Source of the DNA: Methanocorpusculum sp. | Lineage (GTDB): Archaea; Halobacteriota; Methanomicrobia; Methanomicrobiales; Methanocorpusculaceae | Length of the DNA: 40,104 nt | NCBI GenBank assembly: GCA_017387505.1 | Contig: JAFOFB010000021.1 | Location: forward strand, 1-40,104 | Direction of reading: 5' to 3' | Part shown: positions 15,092 to 23,668 of the stretch, piece by piece | How positions within the stretch are numbered: the stretch's first letter is position 1 | Layout: each line of letters opens with the position of its first letter | Notes under the pieces: model-generated | Database searches by the model: none | Told to the model about the DNA's origin: nothing | The model's input: the letters and a program-made list of their open reading frames with translations, nothing else | Translations under genes and position numbers: made by a program

Positions 15092-16342
15092 ATGATTTGG
15101 CAGCCGGTAGTAGCTGATGAGTGGAAAGCACAACGCCGCGGTTCCTTAAGCGATGTAAAAGACATCGTATCAGGCATCATCGAAGATGTCAGAACAAACG
15201 GAGATGCCGCACTTTTCGCCCTCACCGAAAAATTCGATAAGCAGAAACTCGAAACCCTCAAAATAACACAGGAACAGATTGATGCTGCATATGACATGGT
15301 CGACCCCGAACTTGTCCAGGCATTAATCGAAGCCGAAGCAAGAATCACCGCCTTCCATGAACTCCAGAAACCAAAAACCCTCTGGCTTGAAGAGATGGAG
15401 CCTGGAATCACTCTTGGTGTCAAAACAACCCCGCTTGACAGAATAGGTGCATATATCCCGGGAGGCCGTGCCGCATATCCCTCCACCGTTCTGATGACAA
15501 CCGTTGCAGCCCGCGTTGCAGGAGTCAAAGAAATCGTACTCTGCACCCCGCCTCCGGCAAACCCGCTGACATTAGTCGCACTCGATATCGCAGGAGTTAC
15601 AGAAGCATACCAGATTGGAGGGGCACAGGCTGTTGCCGCCATGGCTCTTGGAACTGAGACCATCCGCCCGGTTCAGAAGATTGTAGGTCCTGGAAATGTC
15701 TTTGTCACTCAGGCAAAGATGATGCTTCGCGAGTATGCAGAGATTGACTTCCCGGCAGGACCTAGCGAGGTTGGAATTGTCGCAGACGCCGGAGCAAACC
15801 CGGCATTCGTTGCCGCAGAGGTTCTTGCACAGGCAGAACACGATCCAAACTCTGCATGTGTGCTCGTTACTGACAGCGCAGAACTCGCTGAAGCTGTCGG
15901 ACGCGAGATTGATGCACAGAGTGCTGAAGCTCCGCGTGCAGAGATTATGGAAAAGTCTCTCTCCCACTCCGGATACATCGTAACCGAAACCTTAGAGGAA
16001 GCACTCGCTGTAATCGACGACATCGCACCGGAACACCTCTGCATTATGACTGCAGACCCGCTGACCTCTCTTTCCCACATCCACAACGCAGGTTCAATCT
16101 TTGTAGGTCCCTACACTCCTGTTGCATGCGGTGATTATGCATCCGGAACAAACCATGTCTTACCGACCGCAGGATATGCAAAGAGCTATTCGGCACTTGA
16201 TGTCGGGCACTTCATGAAGAGATCTCAGGTCCAGATGGTCTCTAAAGCAGGGCTTGAAGTAATCGGGGATACAATTGAGACTCTCGCGCAGGCTGAAGGT
16301 CTTTTCGCGCACGCAAATTCCGTAAAACTGCGCAGAAAATAA
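15092..16342 (+). CDS. hisD: Histidinol dehydrogenase
   Basis: 416 residues. Zinc enzyme that oxidises L-histidinol twice with NAD+ to give histidine, the last step of the pathway. Diagnostic blocks: YIPGGRAAYPSTVLM, KIVGPGNVFVTQAKM, DFPAGPSEV, EVLAQAEHDPNSACVLVT (Gln and His zinc ligands), IAPEHLCIM (catalytic Glu-His) and GDYASGTNHVLPT. The ATG has no ribosome site and lies about 30 bases after a TATA-like stretch (TATATCTAAA near 15057), so a leaderless message is likely. No other his gene is adjacent, as is common in archaea. Confidence 0.96.
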   Translation: MIWQPVVADEWKAQRRGSLSDVKDIVSGIIEDVRTNGDAALFALTEKFDKQKLETLKITQEQIDAAYDMVDPELVQALIEAEARITAFHELQKPKTLWLEEMEPGITLGVKTTPLDRIGAYIPGGRAAYPSTVLMTTVAARVAGVKEIVLCTPPPANPLTLVALDIAGVTEAYQIGGAQAVAAMALGTETIRPVQKIVGPGNVFVTQAKMMLREYAEIDFPAGPSEVGIVADAGANPAFVAAEVLAQAEHDPNSACVLVTDSAELAEAVGREIDAQSAEAPRAEIMEKSLSHSGYIVTETLEEALAVIDDIAPEHLCIMTADPLTSLSHIHNAGSIFVGPYTPVACGDYASGTNHVLPTAGYAKSYSALDVGHFMKRSQVQMVSKAGLEVIGDTIETLAQAEGLFAHANSVKLRRK

Positions 16343-16487
16343 CCATTTATTTATTTTTTGCAAAAGATACCAATTGGTACTGCTATTTTGTCTGTGAATT
16401 ATTCTGTTATTTTTTGTTGAATTCTCATGAAAAATCATTATAATTTCGTCACTCAGAAGGATTGATAAACGTGGTCCCTTTATACCG

Positions 16488-16498
16488 CATACTTTAAA
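16488..16498 (+). promoter_or_regulatory. TATA-like box of fdhC
   Basis: CTTTAAATAC at 16489-16498 implies a transcript start near 16520 and a leader of about 55 bases containing a small GGATT...AATCC stem (16533-16550 area) before the ribosome site GAGGTG at 16564-16569. Confidence 0.5.
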
Positions 16499-16575
16499 TA
16501 CATTCTGAACGTAGTATTTCGTAACGCATCTTGGATTGGGGAAGAATCCCTGGTTCGGGTTGTGAGGTGTTATTT

Positions 16576-17433
16576 ATGGTCACATTTAGTCCAGCGCAGG
16601 TTTGCGTTAAAATCGGAAATGCCGGAAAAGGCAAGTGCGGTCTTGCACCGTTTAACATGCTTGTCCGTGCATTCCTCGCAGGTGCATACATTGCAATGGG
16701 TGCAGCCCTTGCAACTGTTGGTTCCACCGGTGTTGCAGCAGTATTCGGTGCAGGTATCGGACAGTTTGTAACCGGTGCCCTTTTCCCGATCGGTTTAGTT
16801 CTCGTTGTCTTAACCGGTGCAGAGCTTTTTACCGGCGATGCAATGTTTGCCCCTATGTCAATGCTTCAGGGACAGATTGGTGTTGGTAAGCTTATTTATC
16901 TCTGGATTGTTGTATACATTGGAAACCTTATTGGTTCTCTCTTTATGGCATTCCTTGTGTCCTTTGGTCCGTATGTCTCCTTCGATGCAGCAGGAGCAGC
17001 AGTCATTACTGCATTCGGAACCCGTGCAATCCAGATTGCAACCGCAAAAGTCTCCTATGTCGGAGCAATGGGAATTCTTTCCTGCTTCTTCAAGGGTATC
17101 CTTTGTAACTGGCTTGTCTGTCTTGCAATCTTCCTCGCACTCGCTGCAGATGAAGTAATCTCCAAGATTGTTGCAATCTGGTTCCCGATTATGGCCTTCG
17201 TTGCAACCGGATTTGAACACTGTGTTGCAAACATGTACTTCATCCCGGCAGGTATTATCACTAACATGATTACCGGCGGAGATGCAATTGCAGGCCTTGA
17301 CTGGGTTGGCATGTGGACTAACAACATTATCTGGGCAACCCTCGGAAACATTGTTGGTGCAGTCATCTTCATGGCAATCGTCTACTACTTCTGCTACAAG
17401 TCCGAGATTTGTGCACTCTGCGAAGTAAAATAA
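16576..17433 (+). CDS. fdhC: Formate/nitrite transporter family protein, probable formate channel FdhC
   Basis: 285 residues with six membrane helices in the aquaporin-like FNT fold. Family marks include LVRAFLAGAYIAMGAALAT in the first helix, LVVLTGAELFTGD in the second (the FNT signature) and GFEHCVANMYFIP with the central histidine. Formate is imported for formate dehydrogenase and methanogenesis. The ATG at 16576 follows GAGGTG by 6 bases; the frame opens further upstream to 16531 without a better start. No fdhA/fdhB follows, so the channel is transcribed alone and ends in a strong hairpin. Confidence 0.9.
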   Translation: MVTFSPAQVCVKIGNAGKGKCGLAPFNMLVRAFLAGAYIAMGAALATVGSTGVAAVFGAGIGQFVTGALFPIGLVLVVLTGAELFTGDAMFAPMSMLQGQIGVGKLIYLWIVVYIGNLIGSLFMAFLVSFGPYVSFDAAGAAVITAFGTRAIQIATAKVSYVGAMGILSCFFKGILCNWLVCLAIFLALAADEVISKIVAIWFPIMAFVATGFEHCVANMYFIPAGIITNMITGGDAIAGLDWVGMWTNNIIWATLGNIVGAVIFMAIVYYFCYKSEICALCEVK

Positions 17434-17465
17434 GGTGATACAGTAATGGGGGAATCCCCCCACCT
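17433..17465 (+). terminator. Nested hairpin after fdhC
   Basis: Inner stem TGGGGG / CCCCCA (17447-17452 and 17457-17462) with the 4-base loop AATC; outer AGGTG / CACCT (17433-17437 and 17461-17465) is an alternative pairing. T-rich sequence follows from 17475. It lies directly after the fdhC stop. Confidence 0.6.
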
Positions 17466-17584
17466 CATATTCATCTTGTTTCTGTTTTCAGGTTCTTTTT
17501 CTGTAATCTTCTTTTACTGTTTTTTGCTATTTCCGCAGATGAACCTACTTGTATTTATTGTATCAAATCCAATATTTATGCCAC

Positions 17585-19408
17585 ATGTCTGAAAGCTACT
17601 CATGTGGTACATCCGATAAACCATTACTCGGCTGTACCGTAGGACAACTCTTAAACAGCATCGCGGCTAAATTCCCGGACAACGATGCACTAGTAGCCTT
17701 TCAGCAGAACCCGTACGGAAAAGCTGTTCTGAATGCTTCCATCTATACCAGTGCACATGAGGCACTGGTGTCTGATGAGCCGAACAGCTACCGTGAGCCG
17801 TATACGATTGCTCCTGCATCGCTTTCGACTCCAGTCCTTCGTTATACCTGGAAGGAGTTCTTAAACGAGGTCAACAACCTTGCAAAAGGTCTGATGATGC
17901 TTGGTGTCGAACGCGGTATGCGTGTTGCTATCTGGGCTTTGAACTATGCTGAATGGATACTTGTACAGTTTGCAACGGCCAAAATCGGTGCCGTAATGGT
18001 AAACATTAACCCGGCCTACCGTACGTTCGAGCTCGAGTATGCACTAAAGCAGTCCGAAGTTGATACTTTAATTCTTCAGGGCAAGTTCAAGACTTCCGAT
18101 TATGTCGGTATGTTCTATGAGGCATGCCCTGAGGCATTCGAGTGCCGCCCCGGAGGTATTCGTTCCGAGAAGTTCCCGTACTTGAGAAACGTTGTTTTCA
18201 TGGGCGAAATCATCTACAACGGTATGTACCGCTGGAGCGAGATGATTGAGATGGGTCGTATGATTTCCGATTCGGAGCTTCAGGACCGTGAGGATTCTGT
18301 GGAGTTTGATGATGCATTAAACATCCAGTACACTTCCGGTACTACTGGTTATCCGAAGGGAGTTACTCTGTCTCACCACTCTGTGTTAAACAATGGTTTG
18401 ATCATTGGTGACGGTATGGCCTTTACGGAGAATGATAAGCTCTGTATTCCGGTTCCGTTCTACCACTGCTTCGGTATGGTTTTATCGAATATGGCTTGTG
18501 TGACTCACGGTACTACTATGGTTATTCCATGTCCGGCATTCGATGCAGAGGCTGTTCTCTATGCAATCGAGGCTGAGAAGTGTACTGCAGTACACGGGGT
18601 TCCGACGATGTTCATTGCTGAGCTTGAGCATCCAAACTTCGATAAATATGATCTTTCATCTCTGAGAACCGGAATTATGGCTGGTTCTCCGTGTCCGATT
18701 GAGAAGATGCGTGAGGTTTCCGAGCGTATGTATATGAGAGATATCGTTATCGTTTATGGTCAGACTGAGACTGCACCGGGTGTTACGATGTCTACGACTT
18801 CCGATTCCTTAGAGCTTCGTGTGTCAACTGTCGGCCGTGCTTTCCCGCACACTGAGATTAAGATTATCGATCCGAAGACCGGAAGAATTGTTCCATACGG
18901 TGAGACCGGTGAGATTTGTGCACGCGGTTATATGACTATGAAGGGTTACTATAACAATCCGCAGGCAACCCGCATGGTCATTGATGAGAATCACTGGCTG
19001 CACTCCGGTGACCTTGGTACTATGGATAAGGATGGATACGTCAGAATGGTCGGCCGCTTAAAGGAGATGGTCATTCGCGGCGGAGAGAATCTGTATCCGA
19101 GAGAGATTGAGGAGTTCTTACATCAGCACCCGAAGATTTCGGATGTGTACGTAATTGGTGTGCCGGATGTTAAGTACGGTGAGGAGCTTTGTGCCTGGGT
19201 GAAGGTTGAGGAGGGTTCGACTCTTACTGAGGAGGAGATTCGTTCTTTCTGTGACGGTAAGATTGCCCGTATGAAGATTCCGCGGTACTACCGTTTCTGT
19301 GATACTTTCCCGATGACTGTGACGGGTAAGATTCAGAAAGGCGAGATGCAGAAGGTTTCTATTGCCGAGCTCGGTTTAGAGAAGGCAGCAGAGATTAAGA
19401 CTGCATAA
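17585..19408 (+). CDS. AMP-forming acyl-CoA synthetase
   Basis: 607 residues. Activates a carboxylic acid with ATP to the acyl-AMP and then the CoA thioester. The AMP-binding signature YTSGTTGYPKG is at about 249-259, followed by VYGQTETAPG (A5), the hinge and A8 block GRLKEMVIRGGENLYPREIE (~489-508), and the A10 lysine in TVTGKIQKGEMQ near the end. The layout is that of medium-chain/fatty-acyl CoA synthetases (FadD3/AcsM-like), not acetyl-CoA synthetase, which is longer. Start ATG 17585, about 20 bases after a TATA-like stretch; an open frame goes back to 17549 without support. In a methanogen the substrate may be a branched-chain or 2-methylbutyrate-type acid taken from the environment; this is inference. 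Confidence 0.9.
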   Translation: MSESYSCGTSDKPLLGCTVGQLLNSIAAKFPDNDALVAFQQNPYGKAVLNASIYTSAHEALVSDEPNSYREPYTIAPASLSTPVLRYTWKEFLNEVNNLAKGLMMLGVERGMRVAIWALNYAEWILVQFATAKIGAVMVNINPAYRTFELEYALKQSEVDTLILQGKFKTSDYVGMFYEACPEAFECRPGGIRSEKFPYLRNVVFMGEIIYNGMYRWSEMIEMGRMISDSELQDREDSVEFDDALNIQYTSGTTGYPKGVTLSHHSVLNNGLIIGDGMAFTENDKLCIPVPFYHCFGMVLSNMACVTHGTTMVIPCPAFDAEAVLYAIEAEKCTAVHGVPTMFIAELEHPNFDKYDLSSLRTGIMAGSPCPIEKMREVSERMYMRDIVIVYGQTETAPGVTMSTTSDSLELRVSTVGRAFPHTEIKIIDPKTGRIVPYGETGEICARGYMTMKGYYNNPQATRMVIDENHWLHSGDLGTMDKDGYVRMVGRLKEMVIRGGENLYPREIEEFLHQHPKISDVYVIGVPDVKYGEELCAWVKVEEGSTLTEEEIRSFCDGKIARMKIPRYYRFCDTFPMTVTGKIQKGEMQKVSIAELGLEKAAEIKTA

Positions 19409-19428
19409 TCTTTTTTTATTTTGGGTTG

Positions 19429-19456
19429 TGTCGAAGGTTTTGTGATTTATCGACAT
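19429..19456. repeat. 28-bp palindromic repeat, copy 1
   Basis: Starts TGTCGAA and ends ATCGACAT, near-palindromic. Most diverged of four copies in the middle (GGTTTTGTGATTT). Confidence 0.65.
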
Positions 19457-19500
19457 GTCATCTTTGCTGTGTTCGATGTACGTACATATGTTGGGTGATG

Positions 19501-19528
19501 TGTCTAATATTTTTGAAATTTTCGACAT
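19501..19528. repeat. 28-bp palindromic repeat, copy 2
   Basis: Starts TGTCTAA and ends GAAATTTTCGACAT. Its start is 72 bases after copy 1; the flank TTGGGTGATG is related to flanks of the next copy, so copies 1-3 form a loose ~72-bp tandem array. Confidence 0.7.
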
Positions 19529-19573
19529 ATGGTTGGTGACATGTTTAATCCCGTATACATATGATAGGTGTCG

Positions 19574-19601
19574 TGTCGAATATTTTTGAAATTTTCGACA
19601 T
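19574..19601. repeat. 28-bp palindromic repeat, copy 3
   Basis: Starts TGTCGAATATTTTT and ends GAAATTTTCGACAT; differs from copy 2 at one base. Start is 73 bases after copy 2. It is about 90 bases downstream of the fic stop codon. Confidence 0.7.
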
Positions 19602-19694
19602 GTTGTGGGTGGCATGTTCAAGCCGTATATCTCTGAGGATTACTATTCCTACCCTGCCGGTCGCTGTTTCTTTGTCTGATTTTTTCGTCTCGCT

Positions 19695-20771
19695 TTATTC
19701 CTTTAGAATCTGGTAGAGGGTGGTATTTATGTAGATTACTTCACGGGATATTTTCTGTGCAGTGAGGATGCCAATCTTTTCGAGTTCTTTTAAGTACTTC
19801 ATTGCGGTCTGTCTGTTTCCCATTCCGGCATCGACGAGATATTTTCCTTTACAGTAGGGCTGCAGGAATATCAGGTCAATCAGTTCATGTGAGTAGATGT
19901 GGTTCGGGAGTTTTTCCCGGCAGAAGTTTCGGGTGTCTTCCATAAGCTGGTAGATTGCATGGACTTTTGTGTAGGTCCAGTCGGCGGTTTGCTCTACTGC
20001 ATCGAGGATGAAACAAATCCATTCTTCGAAGTTGTTTTCTGCTGTTGCTTCTCTGAGGAGTTTGTAGTATTCGGTTTTGTTTTGGATGATGTACCGGCTT
20101 AAGTAGAGTACGGGGATATCCAGAAGGTTGTTTGCGATGAGGTAGAGGATATTGAGGATTCTGCCGGTTCTGCCGTTTCCGTCAGTGAATGGGTGGATTG
20201 CTTCGAACTGGTAGTGAATGAGGGCAAGACGGATGAGCGGGTCCGGTTCTGTTCCGTTATTGATATACTCTTCGAGCTGTGCCATGAGTGCCTGGAGTAC
20301 ATACGGGTCGTTTGGCGGGGTGTAGATGCGGGTCATTCTGTTTCCGATGTATACTGTAACGTCTCTCCGGCTCATGTCTGTTTCGAGGATGGTGCTGCAG
20401 ATTGTTTCCAGCAGTTCTTCGTTGATGCTATGCTGTTCTTTTAATGCGGCATATCCGGTATAGAGTGCCTTTCGGTAGTTGAGAACTTCTTTTTCAGCTG
20501 GATTTGCTGTTTCTGTGTTTGTGGCGAGTACCCGGTAGAGGGAGTCCTGGGTGGTGAAGATGTTTTCTATTTCAGAGCTGGATGCTGCTTCCAGGAGGGG
20601 GATGGAGCTGATGAGGATGTCGGGGTTTGGGATGAGTCTGCATGCTTCGCGGAGGCGTGCGAGGGATTTGTTTGCGGCGTTGCAGGCTTTCCATATCTTC
20701 GGGGTTTCCAGGTTGATGTCAGGGGGAAGGAAGGGCAGGGAGTTATAGGGGACGTCGGGGGCAAATGTCAT
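19695..20771 (-). CDS. Fic-domain protein with C-terminal winged helix (class II)
   Basis: 358 residues. Fic enzymes transfer AMP (or related groups) to target-protein hydroxyls. The catalytic loop HPFTDGNGRTGR is complete at residues 193-204. The inhibitory-helix motif S-x-x-x-E-N is seen at residues 65-70 (SSEIEN), before the Fic core, which marks class II and self-inhibition by the glutamate. Residues ~285-355 form a winged helix (GNRQTAMKYLKELEKIGIL), so the protein probably binds DNA. Its best target is its own region: a 28-bp palindrome sits 35 bases before the start codon and three more lie beyond the stop. No antitoxin gene is adjacent. Confidence 0.92.
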   Translation of the reverse strand: MTFAPDVPYNSLPFLPPDINLETPKIWKACNAANKSLARLREACRLIPNPDILISSIPLLEAASSSEIENIFTTQDSLYRVLATNTETANPAEKEVLNYRKALYTGYAALKEQHSINEELLETICSTILETDMSRRDVTVYIGNRMTRIYTPPNDPYVLQALMAQLEEYINNGTEPDPLIRLALIHYQFEAIHPFTDGNGRTGRILNILYLIANNLLDIPVLYLSRYIIQNKTEYYKLLREATAENNFEEWICFILDAVEQTADWTYTKVHAIYQLMEDTRNFCREKLPNHIYSHELIDLIFLQPYCKGKYLVDAGMGNRQTAMKYLKELEKIGILTAQKISREVIYINTTLYQILKE

Positions 20772-20805
20772 TATTCTACTAATACTCTTTTCTCCTTTAT
20801 CTATC

Positions 20806-20833
20806 TGTCGAAGATTTCAGAAATTTTCGACAT
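20806..20833. repeat. 28-bp palindromic repeat, copy 4 (upstream of fic)
   Basis: Starts TGTCGAAGATTTC and ends GAAATTTTCGACAT. It lies 35 bases upstream of the fic ATG, where it would cover or abut the promoter. Best palindrome of the four. Confidence 0.7.
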
Positions 20834-21171
20834 ATGACCGGCGTTCTGTTCCTGCAACCTCCCGCTCTCAGACGTGCCGGCGGCAGTTTTCTGTGGGTGC
20901 GGAGGTTGGTTTCTCTGTCCGCAAACCGCGGTATTTTCCGGGTATTTTTTTCTGAAAATCTGCGCCCCCGAAATCACCATGTGAAAAAAAACGGTTTTAC
21001 GGGCTTTTCCTGCGATTTTGTCTCCATTTATGAGTATTAGCTGTGACGCTGGGGCGGGTGATGCGATATCTTTATTTGTGCGGGGGACCAACCTTTGGTT
21101 AATAGCATCCAGTAGGTGACAGGCTGTTTGATGACGGCTTGCTGCTTTTCTGAATCTTTCGAATCATCTTG
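20834..21171. other. Gap between fic and the surface-protein cluster
   Basis: About 340 bases without a convincing gene. It is more GC-rich than the flanking island. An inverted repeat AACCTCC (20856-20862) / GGAGGTT (20901-20907) brackets a region with CCGGCGGC. Short open frames on both strands (20834-21040 plus, 20801-21091 minus) look like chance. A TATA-like TATCTTTATTT near 21066-21076 could start transcription toward the surface genes. Confidence 0.4.
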
Positions 21172-22296
21172 ATGTGTGTGATGGCAGCGAAAGACGGTGT
21201 TCTGATTAGAAGGCGGCTGAGGATTTTTGCGGCAGCGGTAGCTCTGGTGCTTCTCTGTGCGGTGTGTGTCGGCGCGGTGAGCGGAGAAGCCTGGGATAAT
21301 CATAAGGATACATCATGGGGTTCGGATTATGGCACCTCCTCAGTATTTTATATTTATGATGCTGGAGATTTAGCTCAGTTTTCAGGCATGGTGAACAGCG
21401 GGAAGGATTTCGCTGAGAGGACGATTTATCTTAATGCTGATATTGATTTAGCGGACTATAGGTGGACATCAATTGGACGTGCGGGTTCTTATCTCAATTA
21501 CCCGTTTAGAGGGACTTTTAATGGACAGGGATACACTATATCTAACATAAAGCAACTTATTGGTTAGTATGCTGCTCCTGGGGGATTATTTGGTTATGTT
21601 GAGAGCGGAACGGTAACCAATGTGAAGTTGCAGAATGTTGAAATTACCGTACGGTGTGGTGGGATATATGTTGGTTCTCTTGTTGCTGTCCTGAAAGATG
21701 GAAGTGTAACTAACTGTGATATTTCCGGAGTTAATATAATGGAACCAGTTGATACTTCGAGTGAGTTTTCATATTCTACTTATGAGGTTACTGTTGATGA
21801 TGTAATTGGTGAAATCCGAGGTACAAATGAGTTTATTTACGGAATTACTGCTACAAAAATAGATATTTCTAAGGATGAATTTAATCATTTTAATGTCCCC
21901 GTAAACTATAATAATAGTGCAAATCATCAGCCGCGGGGACTTAGATATGAGGTTACTATCCCTGCCCAACTGCCAATCGGGGAGGATGGAGTTGGTTCTG
22001 CATCACTCTCCGTTTCCAGTTTACGGATTCCTTCCTCTACTGTGGTGAAGGTCTATGTGCATGGGGATTTCCGTCTTGAACATCAGGCAGATTCTGCGAT
22101 AACGCTGCGCTATATTCTGAAGAATGGTGAAGGTACTGTACTTGAAAACGACGATTGCGTCGGAGAGTTTACTATGGATGATTATTATAATTATAATCAG
22201 ATTTGGCTGACGGCGAGAGTTGTTGATCAGGCTCCCTACTCCGGAAGTTATTCGGATACCCTGACCTTTACCTACGGACTGGAGGCGATAGCATGA
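21172..22296 (+). pseudogene. Secreted surface protein with one in-frame TAG (GLUG-like plus beta-sandwich)
   Basis: One reading frame of 375 codons, broken only by TAG at 21565-21567. The N-terminus is a signal peptide (basic RRRLRIF, then a hydrophobic run to ~residue 33). Next come DAGDLAQFSGMVNSGKDF, YLNADIDLADYRWTSIG and GTFNGQGYTISNI, typical of GLUG-repeat surface proteins that build beta-helices. After the stop it continues YAAPGGLFGYVESGTVTNVKL. The C-terminal third begins YEVTIPAQLPI and ends YSGSYSDTLTFTYGLEAIA. It is a paralogue of 24836-26182. Starts ATG 21172 or 21181. Either a recent nonsense mutation or readthrough; because the frame is otherwise intact the break is young. Confidence 0.8.
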
Positions 22297-22334
22297 AAAC
22301 AGAACCATCTTTTCAGAAAATGGAGAGTTGAAAA

Positions 22335-22910
22335 ATGGCATATGATGAATTACAGTTTGAATCAACATACGAGAAAAAGAAATCCGGTAAAAAGAAGTGG
22401 ATTGTCCTGTTTCTCCTTCTGCTGCTGATAGCTGCAGCAGGAGTGTTTGTTATCTCCGGGGGCCTGACGCTCATATTCCCAGGTCTTGCCCACGGTTCTG
22501 GTTCTTCACCACTGGGCGGTGGGCTGGTGATTGACCCAAACGCAGGAGACTATGTAGCTCCTGAAGCTCCCAAACAAGAGCAGGGAGTTGCTATCCCCGG
22601 CTGGGGTTCAATGACTATTCCTGCAAACACGCAGGTACTTGACATGGTGGATTTCCACAATCCAATTGCAAATGACGGATTGTATTATCTGACATTCAAG
22701 TTCTGTCTGCTGAATGCAAACGGTGAGATTTCTGAGGTTCTCTGGGAATCGCAGGCAGTTCCTCCTGGAAAACACATCCAGAAGATTACGATGTCCCGCG
22801 GACTTCCTGCCGGAACGTATGACGCAGTCGTTCATGTACAGCCGTATCGCATGTCGGACCAGAGTCCGACAAACAGTGCGAATATGAGAACAACACTCAT
22901 TGTAAAATGA
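22335..22910 (+). CDS. Membrane-anchored surface protein of the island cluster
   Basis: 191 residues. A basic, cytoplasmic N-terminus (KKKSGKKK) is followed by one membrane helix (~22-44) and a Gly/Pro-rich linker. The outer domain (~85-191) starts IPGWGSMTIPANTQVLDMVDFHN and ends LPAGTYDAVVHVQPY...MRTTLIVK. This domain order and signature resemble short anchored proteins found beside large adhesin-like proteins in gut Clostridia; I recognise the pattern but know no function for it. RBS GGAGAG precedes ATG 22335. It is the intact second gene of the cluster, 38 bases after the first, and probably supports export or assembly of the neighbours. Confidence 0.75.
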   Translation: MAYDELQFESTYEKKKSGKKKWIVLFLLLLLIAAAGVFVISGGLTLIFPGLAHGSGSSPLGGGLVIDPNAGDYVAPEAPKQEQGVAIPGWGSMTIPANTQVLDMVDFHNPIANDGLYYLTFKFCLLNANGEISEVLWESQAVPPGKHIQKITMSRGLPAGTYDAVVHVQPYRMSDQSPTNSANMRTTLIVK

Positions 22911-22938
22911 GGTTAATTAAAAAATGAGGTAAAATTAT

Positions 22939-23532
22939 ATGAAGAAATTCCTTGTATTAATCGCATGTTTATTATTGGCAGTATTTGCAACAGGATCTGT
23001 TGGTGCTGATGATGATACTACCGATAATGCACTTTCAGACTCTACATAAGTCATCTATAACATTAACAGTGTTTACACGTTAATTATTCCAAGTAAATTT
23101 ACTTTTGGTGGTACTGATGAGTTCTTACCAATTGAACTTATGACAAAGTCTTCGAAACTTGGAGAATATCAACAGATTAATATTACAGTTAACAGCTCTC
23201 AGTTTGATGAAAATCAACCAGATGGTACATGTGGTAAGGGGCTCTGGACATTAATTCATAAGAATGGTCTTCAAGTTGAGAGTAAATTGTATTATCATAT
23301 TCATACTTATGATGATGTACCTATAAAGAATGGTTCGTCAGTTTTTACAGCTACTGGGAGGGAGGTTGCTGAGCAACTCAAAATGACAGATATTGGCACT
23401 GCTAATTTGAGTATTGAACAGAATTTACATTTTAAATTAAATGATACTGAACCCGGAACGGCAGGATCATTTAAAGATCTTCTCATCTTTACAATTAAAC
23501 TTGAGGATGTCCCATCTGACCAAGCTAATTAA
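22939..23532 (+). pseudogene. Secreted beta-sandwich protein with one in-frame TAA
   Basis: A frame of 198 codons from ATG 22939 (GAGGT about 10 bases before) to TAA 23532, interrupted only by TAA at 23047-23049. Signal peptide: MKKFLVLIACLLLAVFATG, cleaved near VGA-DD. After the stop the frame reads VIYNINSVYTLIIPSKFTFGG, a beta-sandwich start like the YTVTIP motif of its neighbours, and ends GTAGSFKDLLIFTIKLE, comparable to the GSYSDTLTFT motif. The stop is only about 37 codons in, just after the signal peptide. It looks like a pilin-sized repeating subunit, but that role is inference. Its AT content is visibly higher than that of the core genes. Confidence 0.75.
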
Positions 23533-23668
23533 AATAGAATAGAGGATTAACGGGCTTTCCCTAAATTCACTATTCTTATTTATCCTTGTGGCATGATTGA
23601 ATGCTGGATAATTAACTGATAATCCAATCTAAATTCTGGGGAATCTATCCAAAACATACAGAGATACT

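Noticed and set aside
19429-19601. CRISPR array
   Set aside because: Only three regularly spaced repeats, spacers related to each other, and no cas genes; the palindromes fit operators better.
20834-21040. 68-codon plus-strand open frame upstream of the surface cluster
   Set aside because: No ribosome site, no protein-like pattern, and it overlaps a similar minus-strand frame in a GC-rich gap.
21565-21567. Pyrrolysine readthrough at the TAG in the first surface gene
   Set aside because: Its neighbours have TAA at comparable breaks, no pyl genes are visible in the window, and there is no known reason for Pyl in such proteins. A nonsense mutation explains all three.
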